DNA from: Bacteroidales bacterium
Lineage (GTDB): Bacteria > Bacteroidota > Bacteroidia > Bacteroidales > FEN-979
Direction of reading: 5' to 3'
Length of the DNA: 38,361 nucleotides
NCBI GenBank assembly: GCA_023229525.1
Contig: JALNZC010000036.1
Span: 1-38,361 of the forward strand
Shown: positions 33,854 to 38,361 of the stretch, piece after piece
Numbering within the stretch: position 1 is the stretch's first letter
Layout of the letters: each line of letters starts with the position of its first letter
Program-made: the position numbers and the translations under genes
The notes under the pieces: model-generated
Told to the model about the DNA's origin: nothing
What the model saw: the letters and a program-made list of their open reading frames with translations, nothing else
Databases searched by the model: none

Positions 33854-36800
33854 TCAATTCAGTTTTTCGAGTAACAGAAGTATTGTTTCACCTGTGGCGG
33901 GTAATATGAAATCGAAACCGGCAGGGTCTTTCCCAACAGAGGAAATTGCATCCTTTATGGCAAGCCAGACCGATAACGCCAGCATGAATGGTGGTTCCCC
34001 TACCGCTTTACTGCCACGGATTGTTTCGAGGTTCGCGACACCTTGAAACAGTTCAACCCTGAATTCCTTAGGAATATCGCTTATGGTGGGTATCTTGTAG
34101 GTGTCGGGTGAGTGGGTCAGCAAACGGCCTTGATTGTCCCATTTTATCTCTTCGGTTGTACACCAGCCCACTCCCTGGATAAAAGCGCCTTCGATCTGAC
34201 CCTGGTCGATAGCAGGATGAAGAGAATTACCTACATCGTGAAGGATATCCGTCCGCAACAACCAATGATTTCCTGTAAGGGTATCGATCATCACTTCAGA
34301 AACGGCCACCCCGAAGGAATAATAATAAAACGGGTTTCCCTGGCCTTCTTCCCGGTCGAAAAAAAGTCCTGGTGTTTTGTAAAACCCCGTAGCACTCAGG
34401 CTTATCCTGTTCAAATGAGCCAGAAGACAGAGTTCCTCAAAAGAGATGATCAATGAAGGATTTTCTTTGTCGGATACCTGATTCTTTTCAAACAGGATAT
34501 TTTCATTCCTGACTTTATTTTCAGGAGAACGGGACGAAAATTCTTCAACTGCCAGTTCTACCAACCTTGATTTCAGGATATCAATGGCATTTTTCACGGC
34601 CATTCCATTGATATCGCTGCCGGAAGAAGCTGCTGTAGGGGAAGTGTTGGGAACTTTCGACGTATTTGTGGCATTCACTTTTACTTTATCAGGTGTAAGA
34701 CCAAGTTCCAGGGAAGCGACCTGCAGGATTTTTGTATGCAGCCCCTGCCCCATTTCGGTCCCACCATGGTTCACAAGTACCGTTCCGTCGGTATAGATAT
34801 TCACCAACGCTCCAGCCTGGTTTAAAAATGCAGTGGTGAAAGAAATACCGAACTTTACCGGGGTTATTGACAATCCTTTTTTATAGAATTCATGGTTCGT
34901 ATTAAACCGGTTTATATCTTTTCGTCTTTCATGGTATCCGGAGGTTCTTATCAATTGATCCCATATCCTGGGAAGGTGGTTATTGATCACTTTTTCCCCA
35001 TAAGGGGTAATATTGTTTTCTTCCTTCCGATAAAAGTTCAGATACCTGATATCAGAAGCATCCTTCCCTAAAAATCGGGCGATGCGTTCAATGGCATTTT
35101 CAATAACCGCCATGCCCTGAGGCCCGCCGAATCCTCGAAAAGCCGTATTCGACGGAAGATTTGTCTTCCAGACCCTTCCAACAATGCATACATCGGGGAT
35201 ATAATAGGCATTCTCCGCATGCAACATGGCGCGTTCCAAAATGGCTCTGGAAAGGTCGGTAGACGAACCGGCATCCGAATTCAATTCGACATTATAAACC
35301 AGTATTTTACCCTCATCATCAAATCCTACCTGATAATTTGAAAGAAACCGGTGTCGTTTCCCGGTCATGATCTGGTCATCTTCGCGAAAAAGATGGATTT
35401 TTACAGGTCTGCCGGTAGCATGGGCAAGCAAGGCTGACCAGGCAGCGACATGGTTTCCCTGGGTTTCTTTCCCTCCGAACCCCCCTCCGATCCGTTTAAC
35501 CTCAACCTCAACTTCGTTTTTGGAAATGCCCAGTACTTCTGCCACGATTGCTTGCGTTTCTGAAGGGTTTTGGCTGGAAGCATAGATTTGCATCTCTTTG
35601 CCCTCGCCTGGAATCGCAAGAGCCGTCTGGGTTTCAAGATACCAATGTTCCTGGGCGCCGGAATGTACAGTACCCTTTAAAACGTGAGGGGACTTTTTGA
35701 GCGTTCCAATGACATCACCTCGTTCAATTTTCCTTATCGGAGCGATCAGGTTATTCAAAGCGATGGCTGATTCAATTGAAAGTATTGCTTCGAGCGGTTC
35801 ATATTCGATAACGACGCGTTTTTCTGCCGTGGATGCGGTATCTTCATTTTCTGCTGCGATCAAAGCAATGGCCTGGCCGATAAAAGTCACCTCCTGGTCA
35901 GCCAGGCAGGGTTCATCATGAATGATCGGTCCCATCTGGTTCTCACCGGGAATATCCCGGGCAAGCAAGATAGCATAAACCCCTTTTGTCAGAATGGCCT
36001 CCGAAATATCAATCCGTTTGATTCGGGCATGTGCAACACGGCTATATACGACTTTACCGGTGAGCAACTGGTTGTTTACCGGTATATCGTTGACATAAAT
36101 CGATTCGCCTGTTGCATGCGTAATGATACCATCAGTGATATGCATTTGATCCTTCGGTATCCCGTGTTGGAGCTCAACTTGAGGATCGACAAAGAACTTC
36201 AATAACAGGTTTTTTGCAATCGTCGTACGGTAAGTTGCGTCGGCCCGGGCATCCGATATGGGTGTGAATTCTTGCGCCAGCACTGGCATGGCAGCTTCTA
36301 TTACAGAACGCGACCAGGTTTTACCGGCAAGAAATTTTTCCGTATTCTTTGCCCGTTGAGTTACTGCTGCCATCCCACCATATGCCAGGATGATCTCTGA
36401 AATATTTCCATCTTTGACAAGTACCCTAAAAGCGCTGCAAACCGTTGAGATATCAACATCTTTCCGTCTTGAAACCTTGAAAGCCCCGAAACGGTATTCA
36501 GGTCCGAATTTCGGTATACTGATCCCGGTAATCAGCTCATCGTTCCGGAGATCGGTTTGTCTGTATCCCAGGATAAAATCCTCGATCGGAACTTGTCTGG
36601 TGGTCGTTGAAGAAGATAATGTGATGACCGTATCATAGGCAAAAAGAAGGGGAAACGTATCACCAATGGGAGAAGCTGATGCGATATTTCCACCTAACGT
36701 GGCAAGGTTACGTATCTGCTGCGAACCGAAAACCTTTAATATGGTATGAAGCTCTGTGAGCCGGTCTTTTGTCCTATTTTTTACCTGTTCTATGGGCAGG

Positions 36801-37624
36801 CCGGGGCCGAATAAATAACGATCCGGTTCTTCTTGAAAAAATCTAAGTTCGTCAACTCCCGACAGGTCAATGATCTCGGCCAGTGATTCTTTCCTTTTCG
36901 TTTGTTTCAGGGCCACATCAGTAGAACCATTGATGACGATTGCCAGGGGGTGTTCGTTTCTTAGCCGCAAAGCCTCGTTTAATGAAAAAGGCTTAAAATA
37001 TTGTTGTTCCCCGGTGATGATTTCCAGGGTATCCTTCCGGGATGAAATTATTTTTAACAGACTGATAATCTTTTTTTCATTATCCGAAAAATGATCCTTC
37101 CCGTGGTTCCGGCAAACTTCTCCGGCAGCTGCCAAAATCGGTTGATAACCGGTACAGCGGCATAAATTGCCGGCCAGGGATTCTTCTATTACTTCCCGCG
37201 AAGGTTGATGATGGTTTTTATATAATCCGAAAAGTGACATCACGATCCCCGGAGTACAATAACCGCATTGGGTTCCGTTGGATTCTACCAGGATTTTCTG
37301 TACCGGGTGCAGTACTTGTTGTGTCCTCTCTTTTCGTGCAAGGTTTTCAATTGTGATGAGTTGTTTGCAGTGGATCATAGGCAGGAATACCAGGCAGGAA
37401 TCGATGGTTTTGTAGATTAATTTTCCTTCGGGATCCAATTCAGCGATCACAACGGTACATGCCCCGCAATCACCTTCGCCACAACCTTCTTTCACCCCTT
37501 TGTGGCCGGGCAATGATCTTAAATAGTTCAACACCGTTGTGGTTGGTTTCAATCCGGATAACTTCCGGAAGTCAACCTCTACGATACTGTCGTCGAGAAC
37601 AAATTTAACCGTCGACTGCTTCAT
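33854..37624 (-). CDS. Single-chain xanthine dehydrogenase (Fe-S, FAD and molybdopterin domains fused)
   Basis: The product has 1256 residues with the eukaryotic XDH layout. Two [2Fe-2S] domains carry CGEGDCGAC (about 48-56), CGYCTPG and CRCTGYQP (about 148). The FAD domain follows with LGGNIASASPIGD (about 315). The molybdopterin domain has GGFGGKETQG (E802 equivalent), FRGFGGPQG (R880), FTTAFLNQAG and ATGFYKTPGL (the F914 and F1009 equivalents) and SKAVGEPP (catalytic E1261 equivalent). All catalytic residues are conserved. Bacterial XDHs usually split into XdhA/XdhB; here they are fused. It follows xdhC with a 20-base overlap. It would oxidise hypoxanthine and xanthine to urate with NAD+, or run in reverse under reducing conditions. 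Confidence 0.95.
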   Translation of the reverse strand: MKQSTVKFVLDDSIVEVDFRKLSGLKPTTTVLNYLRSLPGHKGVKEGCGEGDCGACTVVIAELDPEGKLIYKTIDSCLVFLPMIHCKQLITIENLARKERTQQVLHPVQKILVESNGTQCGYCTPGIVMSLFGLYKNHHQPSREVIEESLAGNLCRCTGYQPILAAAGEVCRNHGKDHFSDNEKKIISLLKIISSRKDTLEIITGEQQYFKPFSLNEALRLRNEHPLAIVINGSTDVALKQTKRKESLAEIIDLSGVDELRFFQEEPDRYLFGPGLPIEQVKNRTKDRLTELHTILKVFGSQQIRNLATLGGNIASASPIGDTFPLLFAYDTVITLSSSTTTRQVPIEDFILGYRQTDLRNDELITGISIPKFGPEYRFGAFKVSRRKDVDISTVCSAFRVLVKDGNISEIILAYGGMAAVTQRAKNTEKFLAGKTWSRSVIEAAMPVLAQEFTPISDARADATYRTTIAKNLLLKFFVDPQVELQHGIPKDQMHITDGIITHATGESIYVNDIPVNNQLLTGKVVYSRVAHARIKRIDISEAILTKGVYAILLARDIPGENQMGPIIHDEPCLADQEVTFIGQAIALIAAENEDTASTAEKRVVIEYEPLEAILSIESAIALNNLIAPIRKIERGDVIGTLKKSPHVLKGTVHSGAQEHWYLETQTALAIPGEGKEMQIYASSQNPSETQAIVAEVLGISKNEVEVEVKRIGGGFGGKETQGNHVAAWSALLAHATGRPVKIHLFREDDQIMTGKRHRFLSNYQVGFDDEGKILVYNVELNSDAGSSTDLSRAILERAMLHAENAYYIPDVCIVGRVWKTNLPSNTAFRGFGGPQGMAVIENAIERIARFLGKDASDIRYLNFYRKEENNITPYGEKVINNHLPRIWDQLIRTSGYHERRKDINRFNTNHEFYKKGLSITPVKFGISFTTAFLNQAGALVNIYTDGTVLVNHGGTEMGQGLHTKILQVASLELGLTPDKVKVNATNTSKVPNTSPTAASSGSDINGMAVKNAIDILKSRLVELAVEEFSSRSPENKVRNENILFEKNQVSDKENPSLIISFEELCLLAHLNRISLSATGFYKTPGLFFDREEGQGNPFYYYSFGVAVSEVMIDTLTGNHWLLRTDILHDVGNSLHPAIDQGQIEGAFIQGVGWCTTEEIKWDNQGRLLTHSPDTYKIPTISDIPKEFRVELFQGVANLETIRGSKAVGEPPFMLALSVWLAIKDAISSVGKDPAGFDFILPATGETILLLLEKLN

Positions 37625-38361
37625 TATTGACTTGACTGTTATTATTCAGAATAGAATTACGGACATCGATCAGTTTTGCCAGAATGCTGATGGCAATTTC
37701 ATGTGGTGTATCGGCCTTGAATTTGATGCCCATAGGCATGTCAATCTTTTCAAGTTCTTCCAGGGTAAGTATCTTTTCTTTCAGAAACCGCTCTTTCAGT
37801 AAGCTGACCTTTCTCCCGCTACCAATCATACCCAGGTAAGCATGGGGTTTTCGGGCCACCCTGGCCAGGATATCCTCATCGTAAACATGTTTTGGAGTGA
37901 CTATCACAAGGTAGGTATTTTCATCGAAAACGGTTTCTTCGATCGCCTGAAAATAATCCCGGTTAATGCAAGTACAATGGGAGAAACCAGTATCCTGAAA
38001 AATCGTCTCACGGGGGTCGATGACCGTAATGGAAAAATCAAGTTCTCTGGAAAATCCTGCCAGGGCTTTACCAATATGGCCTGCACCAAAGATGATTAAT
38101 TTCTGAGTCGGACTGATGGGTTCGATATAAACTTCCATTTCACCTCCGCAATGCATGCCCAAATCCTGCTCCAATTTAAAGGAACATTTTTCCCGTTTTC
38201 CAGTTTCGATCAACGACACAGCTTTAACAACAACTTCCTTTTCCACGCTGCCACCACCGATACTGCCATAAACGCTGCCATCAGCGAAAACAATCATTTT
38301 GGCGCCTTGCTTACGGGGGGTAGAACCCCGTGAATCAACTACAATGCACAGGGCTGCGCGC
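37605..38361 (-). CDS. xdhC: XdhC-family molybdenum cofactor maturation protein (5' end outside window)
   Basis: The visible 252 codons extend to the window edge; an internal Met at 38297 is not the true start because the conserved XdhC N-terminus, ALCIVVDSRGSTPRKQGAKM, continues upstream of it. The segment GSIGGGSVE follows, then FGAGHIGKALAGFSREL (a Rossmann NAD(P)-like fold) and YLGMIGSGRKVSLLKERF near the C-terminus. XdhC carries and sulfurates the molybdenum cofactor and inserts it into xanthine dehydrogenase. The stop codon overlaps the start of the xanthine dehydrogenase by 20 bases, so the two are translationally coupled. Confidence 0.93.
   Translation of the reverse strand, partial: RAALCIVVDSRGSTPRKQGAKMIVFADGSVYGSIGGGSVEKEVVVKAVSLIETGKREKCSFKLEQDLGMHCGGEMEVYIEPISPTQKLIIFGAGHIGKALAGFSRELDFSITVIDPRETIFQDTGFSHCTCINRDYFQAIEETVFDENTYLVIVTPKHVYDEDILARVARKPHAYLGMIGSGRKVSLLKERFLKEKILTLEELEKIDMPMGIKFKADTPHEIAISILAKLIDVRNSILNNNSQVNNEAVDG

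Overview
The window looks like a chromosomal segment of an anaerobic or facultative member of the Bacteroidetes, probably Bacteroidales-like. The clues are several promoter -7 boxes of the form TAnnTTTG (two with a TTG exactly 19 nt upstream), few Shine-Dalgarno sequences, protein types familiar from that phylum, and intergenic 7-nt tandem repeats. No species can be named from the sequence.

Positions 1-18100 are mostly housekeeping and general metabolism. In order: the tail of an unknown gene, a perfect 19-bp terminator, a 63-residue basic protein, an ECF sigma factor, UvrA with an aldehyde dehydrogenase behind it, a tRNA-Met(CAT), an amino-acid/polyamine-type permease, a DUF3108 protein, a decayed IS4-type transposase tail, an amidase, the peptidyl-tRNA hydrolase ArfB, a DEAD-box RNA helicase with a DbpA-type RNA-binding domain, a lipocalin-like/PEP-synthase-like gene pair, and a CPA1 cation/proton antiporter. 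Heptanucleotide tandem repeats fill many of the gaps and in places form the ends of genes.

From about 18131 to the right edge lies a 20-kb purine/urate catabolism locus of the yge/ygf type. A guanine deaminase gene (guaD, guanine to xanthine) is divergent from ygfK. ygfK is followed by a 490-residue fold-type II PLP enzyme, a threonine-synthase-like PLP enzyme, and a selenium-dependent-type xanthine dehydrogenase. Then come ssnA (amidohydrolase), convergent ygeY-ygeW (M20 hydrolase and knotted carbamoyltransferase), a CHAD protein, a lipoprotein, and a eukaryote-like single-chain xanthine dehydrogenase behind xdhC, which runs off the window. A 59-residue winged-helix-like protein overlaps the xanthine dehydrogenase tail antisense.

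Together these genes could deaminate guanine, interconvert purine oxidation states with two molybdenum hydroxylases and the FAD/Fe-S protein YgfK, open and decarbamoylate ring products with SsnA/YgeY/YgeW, and feed a diamino acid-like end product to a PLP lyase. The pathway assignment rests on known families plus gene context. The substitution of the canonical YgeX lyase by two other PLP enzymes is the most interesting departure from known clusters.
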